Positions 50,705-59,800 of a stretch of 64,000 bases of DNA are shown in pieces. The translations under genes and the position numbers were made by a program. This stretch comes from Glycomyces fuscus. GTDB taxonomy: Bacteria > Actinomycetota > Actinomycetes > Streptosporangiales > Streptosporangiaceae. Under the pieces are notes generated by a model. That model was given only the letters and a program-made list of their open reading frames with translations. It was not told where the DNA came from and ran no database searches. Within the stretch, counting starts at the first letter, position 1; each line of letters begins with the position of its first letter. The stretch covers positions 168,014-232,013 of the forward strand of contig NYMS01000029.1 in assembly GCA_002529455.1 (NCBI GenBank), written 5' to 3'.

Positions 50705-51463
50705 TCAGGCCCGGCGCCGCAGGGACCCCAGCGCCAGGGGCACCAGCAGGGCGGTGGCCGCGGCGAACCACAGGGCGCTGACCAGCAGCGGGGCGGCCAC
50801 GGGCCCGCCCGCCGACAACCCCATCAGGACCTCGTGGGTGCTCGACATCGGGTTGAGCCGGATGAGCGGCTGAGCGGCCGGCGGGAAGGCCTCCGGCGGA
50901 ACCAGTCCCGACGACAGCAGGAGCAGCAGGGTGATGGGCGAGGTGAGCGCTCCCGAGACCGCCTGCTCGCTCCGGGCGCGCAGCGCCACCACCAGCGCCA
51001 GCCACAGGAACATCCAGGCGAAGGCCATGACCACGCCGAAGAAGGCGAGCGCGGCCCAGGGCCCGGCGGTGAGGCGGAAGCCGAACAGGTACGCCACCGC
51101 GACCGTCACCACCGCCACGGTCAGGAGCCGTGCCAGGTCGCCCAGCAGCCGCCCGGCCAGCAGCGCCGGACGCGCCAGCGGCATGGTGTACAGCCGGTCG
51201 AGGAACCCGGTGCGCACGTCGGTGTGGTACCCGACACCGGTGCCGACACAGGCGTAGGCCGTGCCGAACAGCACGATGGCCGGCGCCAGCCGCGCGATGT
51301 AGGGCTCGCCCGTGGCACCCGAGACGACCTCGCCGAAGATCACCATGAGGGTGACGAGCAGGATGAGGGGGAACCCGAAGGCGTCCCCGAGCAGCTGCGG
51401 GCTCCGCAGGAACCTGCGCAGTCCCCGGCCCGCGAGCAGGGCGCTGTCGTACAGCACGGTCAC
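50705..51463 (-). CDS. ABC-2 type permease 2 of the NRPS locus
   Basis: A 252-residue DrrB-type permease with six helices: 'LLGDAFGFPLILLVTLMVIF', 'VLFGTAYACVGTGVGYHTDV' followed by 'RTGFLDRLYTMPLARPALLA', and 'LLLLLSSGLVPPEAFPPAAQ' with 'PLIRLNPMSS'. GTG 51463 overlaps the preceding permease stop (GTGA). Two different permeases with one ATPase imply a heterodimeric exporter, probably for the NRPS product. Confidence 0.85.
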   Translation of the reverse strand: MTVLYDSALLAGRGLRRFLRSPQLLGDAFGFPLILLVTLMVIFGEVVSGATGEPYIARLAPAIVLFGTAYACVGTGVGYHTDVRTGFLDRLYTMPLARPALLAGRLLGDLARLLTVAVVTVAVAYLFGFRLTAGPWAALAFFGVVMAFAWMFLWLALVVALRARSEQAVSGALTSPITLLLLLSSGLVPPEAFPPAAQPLIRLNPMSSTHEVLMGLSAGGPVAAPLLVSALWFAAATALLVPLALGSLRRRA

Positions 51464-52254
51464 ACCGCCTTCCGGAAGGAGCGCACGGCCGCCCAGGAGA
51501 GGACGGCGCCCAGAGCGGCGGTCCACACCAGGGCGGGCACCACGGCCCCGGCCACGTCCTCGCCGGTGGCGAGCGCTCGCAGCGCGTCGATGACCACCGA
51601 GACCGGCGAGGCGGCGATGACCGGTTCGAGCCAGCCGGGGAAGGCCTCGGCCGGCACGAACGCCGTGGACATCATCAGCAGGGGCAGGTAGAGGAGGTTG
51701 AGGGTGGCCGACACCGACTCGGGGTCGCGTGAGGACAGCCCGACGGCGCTGGTCCCCGCGGTCAGCACCAGGCCGAACAGCACCGCGAGCGCGACGAACC
51801 CGAGCGCGGCGGGCGCCCCGCCCCCGAACCGGAAGCCGGCGACGAACCCGCACAGCAGGATGACCGCGACGGAGACGAGGGCCCAGACGGTGTCGGCCAG
51901 GAAGCGTCCGAGGAGCAGGGCGCCCCGGTTGACCGGCATGGAGCGGTAGCGGGAGACGAGTCCGTCGCGCCGGTCGGCCGCGAGCATCGGCGCCGCGCTG
52001 TTGGCCACCGAGAACATCCACTGCACGATGATCGCGGGCGGGAGGAACTGGGCGTAGTCCACGCCCTGTTGGCCGAGCAGCCTGCCGAAGAGCAGCAGGA
52101 AGCCGAAGACGAAGACGGCCGGGAACACCCCCAGGGTCACCAGGGTGCCCGCGTCGGCCCGGGCGCGGATGTTGCGCCCGGCCGTGGCCGTCCCCTGGGC
52201 CAGGAGGTTGCCCAGTCCCCGCTCCGTCGCGGCCGAGGACGGGGGAGCGCTCAC
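51460..52254 (-). CDS. ABC-2 type permease 1 of the NRPS locus
   Basis: A 264-residue DrrB/C-type permease: 'TLVTLGVFPAVFVFGFLLLF', 'QFLPPAIIVQWMFSVANSAA' then 'PMLAADRRDGLVSRYRSMPV', 'SRDPESVSATLNLLYLPLLM' and 'FVPAEAFPGWLEPVIAASPV'. GTG 52254 overlaps the ATPase stop (GTGA). Partner of the following permease gene. Confidence 0.86.
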   Translation of the reverse strand: MSAPPSSAATERGLGNLLAQGTATAGRNIRARADAGTLVTLGVFPAVFVFGFLLLFGRLLGQQGVDYAQFLPPAIIVQWMFSVANSAAPMLAADRRDGLVSRYRSMPVNRGALLLGRFLADTVWALVSVAVILLCGFVAGFRFGGGAPAALGFVALAVLFGLVLTAGTSAVGLSSRDPESVSATLNLLYLPLLMMSTAFVPAEAFPGWLEPVIAASPVSVVIDALRALATGEDVAGAVVPALVWTAALGAVLSWAAVRSFRKAV

Positions 52255-53222
52255 CGCGATCCCTCCCCGGCGCCGCCGGCGGGCGTCCCGACGCTCTCGG
52301 ACGGGCCGCCGGTCAGGTGGAGGAAGACCTCGTCCAGGGTGGGCCTGCGCAGGCTGAGCACCTCGGGCTCGATCCCCGCCTCGTCCAGGGCGCGGGCCAG
52401 GCGTGCCACCGTGCCCGCGTCCGGCGCCGGGACGATCAGTGCGTTGTCCTCCTCGTTCACCTCGGCGGCCTCCGAGCGCAGCAGCTCCCGGGTGCGCTCG
52501 CGGTCCTCCTGGGGGACGCGCACCTCGCACACCGATCCTCCGACCCGCGCCTTGAGCTGTTCCGGTGCGCCCTCGGCGACGAGCCTCCCGCCGTCGACGA
52601 CCACGGCGCGGTCGGCGAGCCGGTCCGCCTCCTCCAGGTACTGGGTGGTGAGCAGGACGGTGGTGCCCGCGTCGCGGCGTTCGCGCACCACGTTCCACAG
52701 GTCCCCCCGGGTGCGGGGATCGAGGCCGGTGGTGGGCTCGTCCAGCACCAGGACCGGCCGTTCCACGATGAGGCTGGCGGCCAGGTCCAGGCGCCGCCGC
52801 ATCCCGCCCGAGTAGGAGCCCACGGACGTGTCCGCGGCGTCGGACAGGCCGAAGCGGTCGAGCAGCTCCTGGGCCCTGGCCTTGGCCCGCGCCCGGGGCA
52901 GCCGCAGCAGACGGGCGAAGAGCACCAGGTTGGCCCGGCCGCTCAGGACCTCGTCGACCGCGGCGAACTGCCCGGTGAGGGCGAGGGAGGAGCGCACTCC
53001 CGCGGGATCGGTGCGCACGTCGTGTCCGTCCACGACCGCCGTGCCGCGGTCCGGGGTGAGCAGCGTCGAGAGGCAGTTGACGAGTGTGGTCTTGCCGGCG
53101 CCGTTGGGCCCGAGAAGCGCGGTCACGGTTCCGGGGGGCACGTCGAAAGTGACATCGTCGAGGGCGGTCACCTTTCCGAACGTTTTTCCGAGCCCTTCGA
53201 CCCGTATTCCCTGAATACCCAC
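52251..53222 (-). CDS. ABC transporter ATPase (DrrA-like) of the NRPS locus
   Basis: A 323-residue ATPase. Walker A 'LLGPNGAGKTTLVN', Q-loop 'LALTGQFAAVDEVLSGRANL', signature 'SYSGGMRRRLDLAASLI', Walker B 'VLVLDEPTTGLDPRTRGDLW', H-loop 'LLTTQYLEEADRLADRAVVV' (Gln in place of the usual His), and a DrrA-type C-terminal domain with 'RRPTLDEVFLHLTGG'. GTG 53222 follows AGGAGGCAACC. It energises the two permeases; drug- or siderophore-export pumps of this kind are common in such loci. Confidence 0.88.
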   Translation of the reverse strand: MGIQGIRVEGLGKTFGKVTALDDVTFDVPPGTVTALLGPNGAGKTTLVNCLSTLLTPDRGTAVVDGHDVRTDPAGVRSSLALTGQFAAVDEVLSGRANLVLFARLLRLPRARAKARAQELLDRFGLSDAADTSVGSYSGGMRRRLDLAASLIVERPVLVLDEPTTGLDPRTRGDLWNVVRERRDAGTTVLLTTQYLEEADRLADRAVVVDGGRLVAEGAPEQLKARVGGSVCEVRVPQEDRERTRELLRSEAAEVNEEDNALIVPAPDAGTVARLARALDEAGIEPEVLSLRRPTLDEVFLHLTGGPSESVGTPAGGAGEGSR

Positions 53223-53373
53223 TCGGTGGTTGCCTCCTTTGTTCTCTCGTGGACCCGCCGCGCCCCATTCCCCGCGACGGGGGTTGCCATGATGCCACAG
53301 CGGACACGGCGGGACGGGAGGGCCGCGAAGGCGGATCGCCGCCGGGGCGGCGACCCGCCGCGGACGGCCGGGA

Positions 53374-53757
53374 TCAGGACGAGACGGGCGTCTGCTGGTG
53401 GAACAGCAGCCGCCAGGCCCCGTCCCTGCGGGCGTAGACGCTGGTCATGTACAGGCGGTAGACCATGTCGCGGCCGGTCACCTCCGCGGTGGCCCGGTAG
53501 GTCAGGACCGCGCTGTCGTCGGTGATGCGCACCAGTTTCGGATTCTCCAGGGTGAATCCGACGAACGGGCTGTCATTCGCCTCGATCTCCGCCACGAGGT
53601 CCTGTCCGGTGCCGACGCCGTCGTGTTCGACGACAACGGTGTCGTCGGTGACCATTTCTCGGTAGAAATCCGCATTCGCACTGGAAATCGCCTCCCATCC
53701 GCGGTGCTCCAGGTCGAACAGCTCCTTGAGCAGGGTGGTGGCGGTGTTGTCGGTCAT
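53374..53757 (-). CDS. NTF2/SnoaL-like protein of the NRPS locus
   Basis: A 127-residue NTF2-fold protein (DUF4440/SnoaL type): 'LLKELFDLEHRGWEAISSAN' then 'ADFYREMVTDDTVVVEHDG', and 'AVLTYRATAEVTGRDMVYRL' then 'YMTSVYARRDGAWRLLFHQQ'. Members may be isomerases or ligand-binding proteins. It lies between the transporter and the thioesterase in the NRPS operon, so a tailoring or binding role is possible but not shown. ATG 53757 follows a GGGAGAGA run. Confidence 0.78.
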   Translation of the reverse strand: MTDNTATTLLKELFDLEHRGWEAISSANADFYREMVTDDTVVVEHDGVGTGQDLVAEIEANDSPFVGFTLENPKLVRITDDSAVLTYRATAEVTGRDMVYRLYMTSVYARRDGAWRLLFHQQTPVSS

Positions 53758-53799
53758 CGTTCTCTCTCCCTTGTTTCTCGGCTGTCTCGGTGCGGTCGG

Positions 53800-54585
53800 T
53801 CAGGGCGTGGAGGGCCAGGGGTCGTCGGCGGGGGCCAGGCCCACCTGCGCGAGCAGCGCGCCGACGACGGGCCCCGGCTGGTCGAGGAGGTAGAAGTGCC
53901 CGCCGGGGAACTCCGCCGAGCGGAACTCCCCGTGGGTGACCGAGGCCCAGTCCCGCGCCTCCTCGGCGGTCACCTCGGGGTCCTCGGTGCCCCGCACGGC
54001 CAGGACCGGGGTGGCCAGCGGCGGACCGGGACGGAACCGGTACCCCTCGATGAGGCCGTAGTCGGCCCGGAGGGAGGGCAGGACCAGGGCGCGCAACCGC
54101 TCGTCGCCGAACAGCGCCGGGTCGGTGCCGCCGAGCCTGCGCACGTCCTCCAGCACGGCGGCCTCCCCTCCGTCGGAGACGGCGCTGTCGCGCTGCACGC
54201 GGGGCGAGGGGCGGCCCGACACGGCCAGGCACCCCAGCGCCCGCCCGCCGCGCGCCTCCAGCACGCGCGCGACCTCGTAGGCGACGGCGGCCCCCATGCT
54301 GTGCCCGAAGAGCACCAGGTCGGGGCCGGCGGCCGGGGACAGCGCCTCGGCCAGCGGCCGCACCAGCTCGTCCATGTCGCGGGCCGGAGGCTGGGCGATG
54401 CGGTCCTGGCGCCCGGGGTACTGCACCGCGTGCAGCACGGCCCCGTCCGGCACCAGCCTGGCCCAGGGGCGGAAGAAGCCGGCGGTCCCGCCGGCGTGCG
54501 GGAAGCACACCACCGAGACGGCGCCGGGTCCGGCCGGGTCGCTCAGGCGGCGCAGCCCGGCCTCGGTCGCGTCAGGTACGGACAC
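53800..54585 (-). CDS. Type II thioesterase
   Basis: A 261-residue alpha/beta-hydrolase of the type II (editing) thioesterase family. 'VVCFPHAGGTAGFFRPWARL' near the start, nucleophile S96 in GHSMG, 'LPSLRADYGLIEGYRFRPGP' and 'FPGGHFYLLDQPGPV' with the catalytic His are diagnostic. It clears mis-primed or stalled acyl groups from carrier domains of the synthetases. GTG 54585 follows AGGAGGAA and overlaps the end of the reductase gene. Confidence 0.92.
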   Translation of the reverse strand: MSVPDATEAGLRRLSDPAGPGAVSVVCFPHAGGTAGFFRPWARLVPDGAVLHAVQYPGRQDRIAQPPARDMDELVRPLAEALSPAAGPDLVLFGHSMGAAVAYEVARVLEARGGRALGCLAVSGRPSPRVQRDSAVSDGGEAAVLEDVRRLGGTDPALFGDERLRALVLPSLRADYGLIEGYRFRPGPPLATPVLAVRGTEDPEVTAEEARDWASVTHGEFRSAEFPGGHFYLLDQPGPVVGALLAQVGLAPADDPWPSTP

Positions 54586-55705
54586 GGTGGTGTTCCTCCT
54601 CGGCCTCGGGCGGTGTGCGTGCGCGCAGCTCCTCCAGGGAGAGCGGCACCGGTTCGGGTTCGTACAGCGGCTCGGGCGGGCCCAGGGGAGCGGAGGCCTG
54701 CTGCCAGACCCGGGACAGGGTCAGGTGGTACTGGCCGCGGCGCAGGGCGTCCTCGGAGGCCTCCGCCGCCCGGCTCAGCTCCGTCAGGCCCAGCGCCGCG
54801 GCCCGCGGCCAGAGCCCGGTGAGGATCTCCCGGTACCCGGGGGCCGATGCGGGCCCCCACGGCTGCACGCTGGGCAGGTCCAGGTACGCGGCCTCGGCGT
54901 CGTCGTAGTCGGCCAGGTCCCGGCCGGAACGGGGGAAGTGCGGCCGCGGGTTCCACAGGACCGGGCCGTGGGCGTTGGCGAGCAGCAGGTGGCCCCCGTC
55001 GGCCCCCACGGTGACGCGGAGGAGGACGTGGGCGTGGTTGTCGGGATCGGCGGGGTTGAGCTGGTTCTGCACCCTCAGGGCCACCGGGACCCCGCCGACC
55101 GTGCCCTCGACCGTGCGGAACGGCCCGGCCGCCCCGGCGGCCTCCGCGCCGGGCGGGGCCTCGAAGGACCAGGGCCGCCAGCGGCCCACGGCCGCGCCGA
55201 CGATGTCGAGGGCGTGGTAGAGCACCTGCAGGCCGCAGACGACCTCGACGTAGCGCACCTGCTGGAGCGAACGCAGCGCCCGCGCCCCGTCCAGGAAGCG
55301 GCGCACCGGCGCGACCCTGTCGTAGTGGGTGCTGACGCGGTAGACGGCTCCGCTCCCGCGCGCCGCGCCCAGAGTGTCGGCGAGTTCGTCGTGGTGCAGG
55401 GGGCCCTCCTGGAGCACGTGCACCCCCCGGCGCAGCAGGGCGCGGGCCAGCTCGCTGCCGGGTCCGCCGTTGACCCCGGCGTAGACGGCGACGCAGGCGA
55501 AGCGCACGCTCTCGGGCAGGTCGTCGACGGAGGTGTACAGGGGGACGCCGGCCGCACGCGCGCACTCCGCCGACCGCCTGCTCCCGCGCGCCAGCACCCC
55601 GGCCAGGCGCAGGTCGGGGTGGTCGCGCAGGGCGGCGAGGTAGACGCGGCCGAAGCCGGTCCCGCACACGACGGTCTCGCCGCGCCCGTCGTCGGTGCCC
55701 GTCAC
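54572..55705 (-). CDS. Thiazolinyl imide reductase
   Basis: A 377-residue NADPH-dependent reductase of the PchG/Irp3/YbtU family. 'TVVCGTGFGRVYLAALRDHP' is the Rossmann start. Next come 'LAGVLARGSRRSAECARAAG', 'VCVAVYAGVNGG'-like 'ACVAVYAGVNGGPGSELARA' and 'HVLQEGPLHHDELA', then 'STHYDRVAPVRRFLDGARAL' and 'GLQVLYHALDIVGAA'. In pyochelin, yersiniabactin and watasemycin synthesis this enzyme reduces a thiazoline on the synthetase to a thiazolidine. GTG 55705 overlaps the upstream stop (GTGA). It strongly supports a pyochelin-type product. Confidence 0.9.
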   Translation of the reverse strand: MTGTDDGRGETVVCGTGFGRVYLAALRDHPDLRLAGVLARGSRRSAECARAAGVPLYTSVDDLPESVRFACVAVYAGVNGGPGSELARALLRRGVHVLQEGPLHHDELADTLGAARGSGAVYRVSTHYDRVAPVRRFLDGARALRSLQQVRYVEVVCGLQVLYHALDIVGAAVGRWRPWSFEAPPGAEAAGAAGPFRTVEGTVGGVPVALRVQNQLNPADPDNHAHVLLRVTVGADGGHLLLANAHGPVLWNPRPHFPRSGRDLADYDDAEAAYLDLPSVQPWGPASAPGYREILTGLWPRAAALGLTELSRAAEASEDALRRGQYHLTLSRVWQQASAPLGPPEPLYEPEPVPLSLEELRARTPPEAEEEHHRVRT

Positions 55706-56805
55706 AGAACCCCCTCCTCGACACCAGAGTGCGCGTCATCGTCGTCGGCGACGCGCAGGAACGCGACGCCGGGCGAGTCCCGCAGGGCGTCGAGGACCCC
55801 GGCGGTCGGCAGTACCTCGCCCGCCCAGTGCGTTCCGGCCGCCACCCCGCCCCCGGTCACGGACCGCACCGCCAGGGCCGCGGCCCCGGCGCTCAGGGCC
55901 GGGCCCGCGCCGGTGAGCGCGAGGATCCGGCCGCGCTCACGGCCGTCGATCCGGCCCCGGGCCCGCAGTACCAGGGCCTGGTACTGGGTGCGGCCGAACA
56001 CCTCCAGGCCGGAGGCGCGCACGAGCACCTCCGCCAGGGCGTCGGGGTCGGTGACGCCCCGGCCCCGCGTCCCGGCGAGCGCGTCGGTGGTGCGCGTCCC
56101 CTCGAAGGCGTGCCACCACTCCAGGCTCTCCAGGGACAGGGTGCGTGCCAGGCGCTCGGCCTCGGGGCTGAGGAAGGGGTGCAGGGACACGGGCCGGGGC
56201 AGGAAGGGCAGGCGCGCGTCCGCCCTGGGGCGCAGGGCGCCCGCGACCCGCCGCCCGCCGCGCCAGGCCGCCAGCGAGCGGTCCGCGCCGGCGGCCAGCC
56301 CCGCGACGTAGTCGCGCGCGGCCGCGGGGGTGAAGCGCTCCAGGCCGCCGGAGTGGACCACCATGGCCGACACCCGGTCGAAGTCACGGGCCAGCACGCG
56401 GGGCAGCAGCGTGCTCAGCCCCGGCAGCAGGCCCGCCCCCAGCAGGGCACTGCGGCCCGGCGCCGCGGCGGGGGCGTCCGGACCCGCGGGGGAGCGGTGG
56501 TCGCACCCGTCGTCCCCCACCGAGACGTAGTGGGCGCCGGCCGAGGCCGCGGCCCGCAGGACGCGGTCCCCCAGGAGCGCGGAGGGGCCCGCGCAGTTGA
56601 CCACCACGTCACAGGAGGCGCAGAACTCCGCCAGCCCCGCGGGGTCCTCGGCGTCGACCGCGCGCACGTCCGTCCCGGGGGGAGGGGCGGGCAGACGGGC
56701 CGGGTCGCGGACGGCGGCCGTCAGGTGCGCCCCGGTTCCGGCCAGCCGGGCCAGCAGGGCGGAGCCGACCGCCCCCGAACCGCCGATCACGCCCACCCGG
56801 GTCAT
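55702..56805 (-). CDS. Saccharopine dehydrogenase-like oxidoreductase
   Basis: A 367-residue NAD(P)-dependent protein: 'RVGVIGGSGAVGSALLARLA' is the Rossmann motif and 'CDVVVNCAGPSALLGDRVLR' then 'AAASAGAHYVSVGDDG' the saccharopine-dehydrogenase/trans-acting enoyl-reductase pattern. It is encoded with ATGA and GTGA overlaps between the synthetase and the imide reductase, so it is co-made with them. It may be a second reductase acting on the bound or released ring, or it may handle the terminal thioester. The substrate is unknown. Confidence 0.8.
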   Translation of the reverse strand: MTRVGVIGGSGAVGSALLARLAGTGAHLTAAVRDPARLPAPPPGTDVRAVDAEDPAGLAEFCASCDVVVNCAGPSALLGDRVLRAAASAGAHYVSVGDDGCDHRSPAGPDAPAAAPGRSALLGAGLLPGLSTLLPRVLARDFDRVSAMVVHSGGLERFTPAAARDYVAGLAAGADRSLAAWRGGRRVAGALRPRADARLPFLPRPVSLHPFLSPEAERLARTLSLESLEWWHAFEGTRTTDALAGTRGRGVTDPDALAEVLVRASGLEVFGRTQYQALVLRARGRIDGRERGRILALTGAGPALSAGAAALAVRSVTGGGVAAGTHWAGEVLPTAGVLDALRDSPGVAFLRVADDDDAHSGVEEGVL

Positions 56806-59800
56806 CGCCCGCTCCCCTCGCCCGTACCGTGCGGCGCGCGTTCCTGGGCCGCCACGAGGCGCCGCGCCGTCGTCTCCACGTGCGGCTCGCGCAGACAGGA
56901 GAAGTGGTCCCCGGGCACGTCCTCCACCGTCAGCTCGCCCAGGCACAGCTCCTGCCAGAACCGGGTCATGTCGTGGCGGAACCAGGGCAGGAACCTGGTG
57001 TCGGCGGACTCCCGCAGGAACACGGCGTCACCCGCGTAGGGCTCGGGCCGGTGCGCCGCGACCGCGGCCATGCTGTGGCGGTACACGGGGTACAGCGCCG
57101 CGACGTCCTCGCCCGAGATCCCCGTCCCCGCGGCTTCGGCCATCGTCTGGAAACGGGCCCGGGCCCCCTTGTCCGCGAGGGCCTGGAACGCCTGCGCCGC
57201 GCCGGCCAGCCCCTCCTCCTCGGGGAGCCGGGCCAGGGCGCCCTCGGGCACGCGTCCGGGGGTGCGGGCCAGGACGGTGTCGAAGGCCCGGGCGAGCACC
57301 GCGTCGTCGGGGTAGCCCAGCTTGGCGGTGTCGGCGCCCAGGATGCGGGCGAAGACGAACTCCAGGACGAGCTCGTCGCGGATGTCGTGGGGCAGCCGGT
57401 GGCTGCTGATGATGCTCAGGCTGGCGACGTCGGCACCGGCCTCGGTGAGGTTGCGCGCGACCTCGGTCGCCAGCAGCCCGCCCATGCAGTAGCCGACCAC
57501 GTGGAAACGGCTCCCGTGCCGGAGCAGGGACTCGGCGTAGTCGGCGGCCAGCCGGTCGATGTACCCCTCCGGGGGGTCGTCGGTCCGGCCGCCGTCCAGC
57601 GCGATGCCCAGGAGAGGGCCGTTCGCGGCCAGCAGGGGCGACAGGGACCGGTAGGGGTTGAGCGTGCCCGTGCCGTCGTGGACCAGGACGCGGGTGGGCT
57701 CGCCGTCGGATCCGCCCGTGCCCACCAGTGAGAACCCGGGGGAGTGCCGACCGGACCCGGCGGGCGCCGTCTCGGCCGCCTCCCCCAGGGCCGCGGCGAA
57801 CCCGGCGACGGTGGGGTGGTTGAGCAGGGTCCGCAGGACGGTGTCGTAGTAGTGGGCTCCGACCTCGGGGACGCGCTCGCGCATCCGCCCGGCGACCTGG
57901 GCGATGAGCAGGGAGTCCCCTCCCATCTGGTAGAAGTCCTCGTTGCGGCCCACGCGGGGGACCGGCAGCAGGTCGTGCCAGACCTGCGCGACGTGCCTCT
58001 CCAGGCCTTCGCGGGGCTCCTCGGCGGCGTCTCCGCCGCCGCCGGCCGCCCCGGGCAGCGTCCGCACGAGGCGTTCGGCGTCGACCTTGCCGTTGGAGGT
58101 CAGCGGCAGGGAGTCCAGCACGGTCACGCTGGCGGGCACCATGTGGGCGGGCAGCGCGGCGGCCAGCCGCGCGCCCAGTTCGGCGGAGCGCGGGTGCGCC
58201 CGGTCGCTCTTGTACACGGCGGTGAAGACGTGCTGGCCCAGGGAATCGGCGGGGTCGTCCGGGCCGGGCAGCACCGCCGTGGCGTCCGCGCCGGACTCCG
58301 CGAGCAGCCTGCTCCACTGCCCGACCGACAGGAAGGTCTGGTCGGTGCCGCGGCGCTCGTCCCGGTAGTCCCACTCCTGCGGGTCGTCCTCGGGCATCAT
58401 GAACTCCATCGAGGTCATGATCTGGAGGTTCTCCCGGGTGGTCTCGATGAACACGAGCCGACCCCCGGGGGCGAGCAGGCCCCTGAGGCGCTCCAGGACC
58501 AGACCGGCGTCACGCGAGTTGTGCAACACGTTGGCCGCGACCACGACGTCGTGGCTGTTCGGTGTCAGGCCCTGCTCCCGCGGGTCCCGGTTGATGTCGA
58601 ACAACCCGTAGTCCACCCACGGAAGGTCGCCGTGGCGGGACCTGGCCTCGTTGAGGAAGAACTGGGAGACGTCGGTGAAGGTGTACCTGACGTGGGACCC
58701 CGCCAGGCGCGCGATCAGCTCACTGCTGGTGCCGCCCACGCCCGCCCCGACCTCCAGGACGCGGCAGGGCCGGTCGGGGCCGAAGGCCGCGGCCGCCCCG
58801 ACCACGCTCTCGGCGGCGGCGGCGTTGACGTAGCGGCTGATGACGTTGTCGCGGTAGGCGGCGTGGGAGACGTCCACCCGTCCCTCGGGGAACAGCAGGG
58901 GCAGCGGGTCGGTGTCGTCGCGCAGCAGTTCGGGCAGCCGTACCAGGCTCTGGTGGAAGTAGTCCAGGAGCAGCCCGGGGTAGGCGTCCTCGCGCTGGAG
59001 TTCCATCATGTGCGCCCAGGCGCGGTCACGGGCGCCGGCGTCGAACGGGAGGTTGGCGCTCAGCCGGTCGCCCTCCCGGTGCAGCAGGCCGTCGCGTTCG
59101 AGCGCCAGCAGCCAGCGGCGGAGCAGCCGGTGGTGGCGCGGCGCGGCGGCGGTGGCGTCCACGATCTCGTCCAGGGTGTGCTCGACGCCGGGATCGGCGA
59201 GGACCCCCTGGGCCGCCAGGGCGTGCAGCATCCCCTGGCGGCAGGCGTCGTCGAGCCGGGACATGAACTCCGCGGTCTCGTGCGGGTCGACGCCGCCGAC
59301 GGCGGCGGAGGCGCGGGCGTGCGCCCGCGCGCGCTCGGTTCCGAGGTCGGGGCGGGTCGCCCCGGGCAGCGGGGCGGGCTGGACGAAGGCGGCGAGCCTG
59401 CGGGTCAGCGCGCTGTCCCCGACGGGGAGCACGACGGCCGCGCCGACCTCCGGGGCCTCCAGGAGGGCGGCCTCGACCTCCCCGGGCTCGATGCGGTGGC
59501 CGCGCACCTTGACCTGGCGGTCGCTCCTGCCCAGGAACTCGATCGTGCCGTCACCGCGGTAGCGGCCCAGGTCGCCTGTGCGGTAGAGGCGCTCCCCGGT
59601 CCGCGGGTGGGACACGAACCTGTGCGCGGTCTGCTCCGGGTCGCCCAGGTAGCCCGACGCGAGCCCGGCCCCGCCGATGTAGAGCTCGCCGGGCACGTGG
59701 TCCGGGCGGTCGCGCAGGGCGTGGTCGAGGACGTGGAAGGTCTGGTTGGCCAGCGGTGTCCCGTAGGGGATGGAGGCCCAGCCGGGATCGACCTCGTCGA

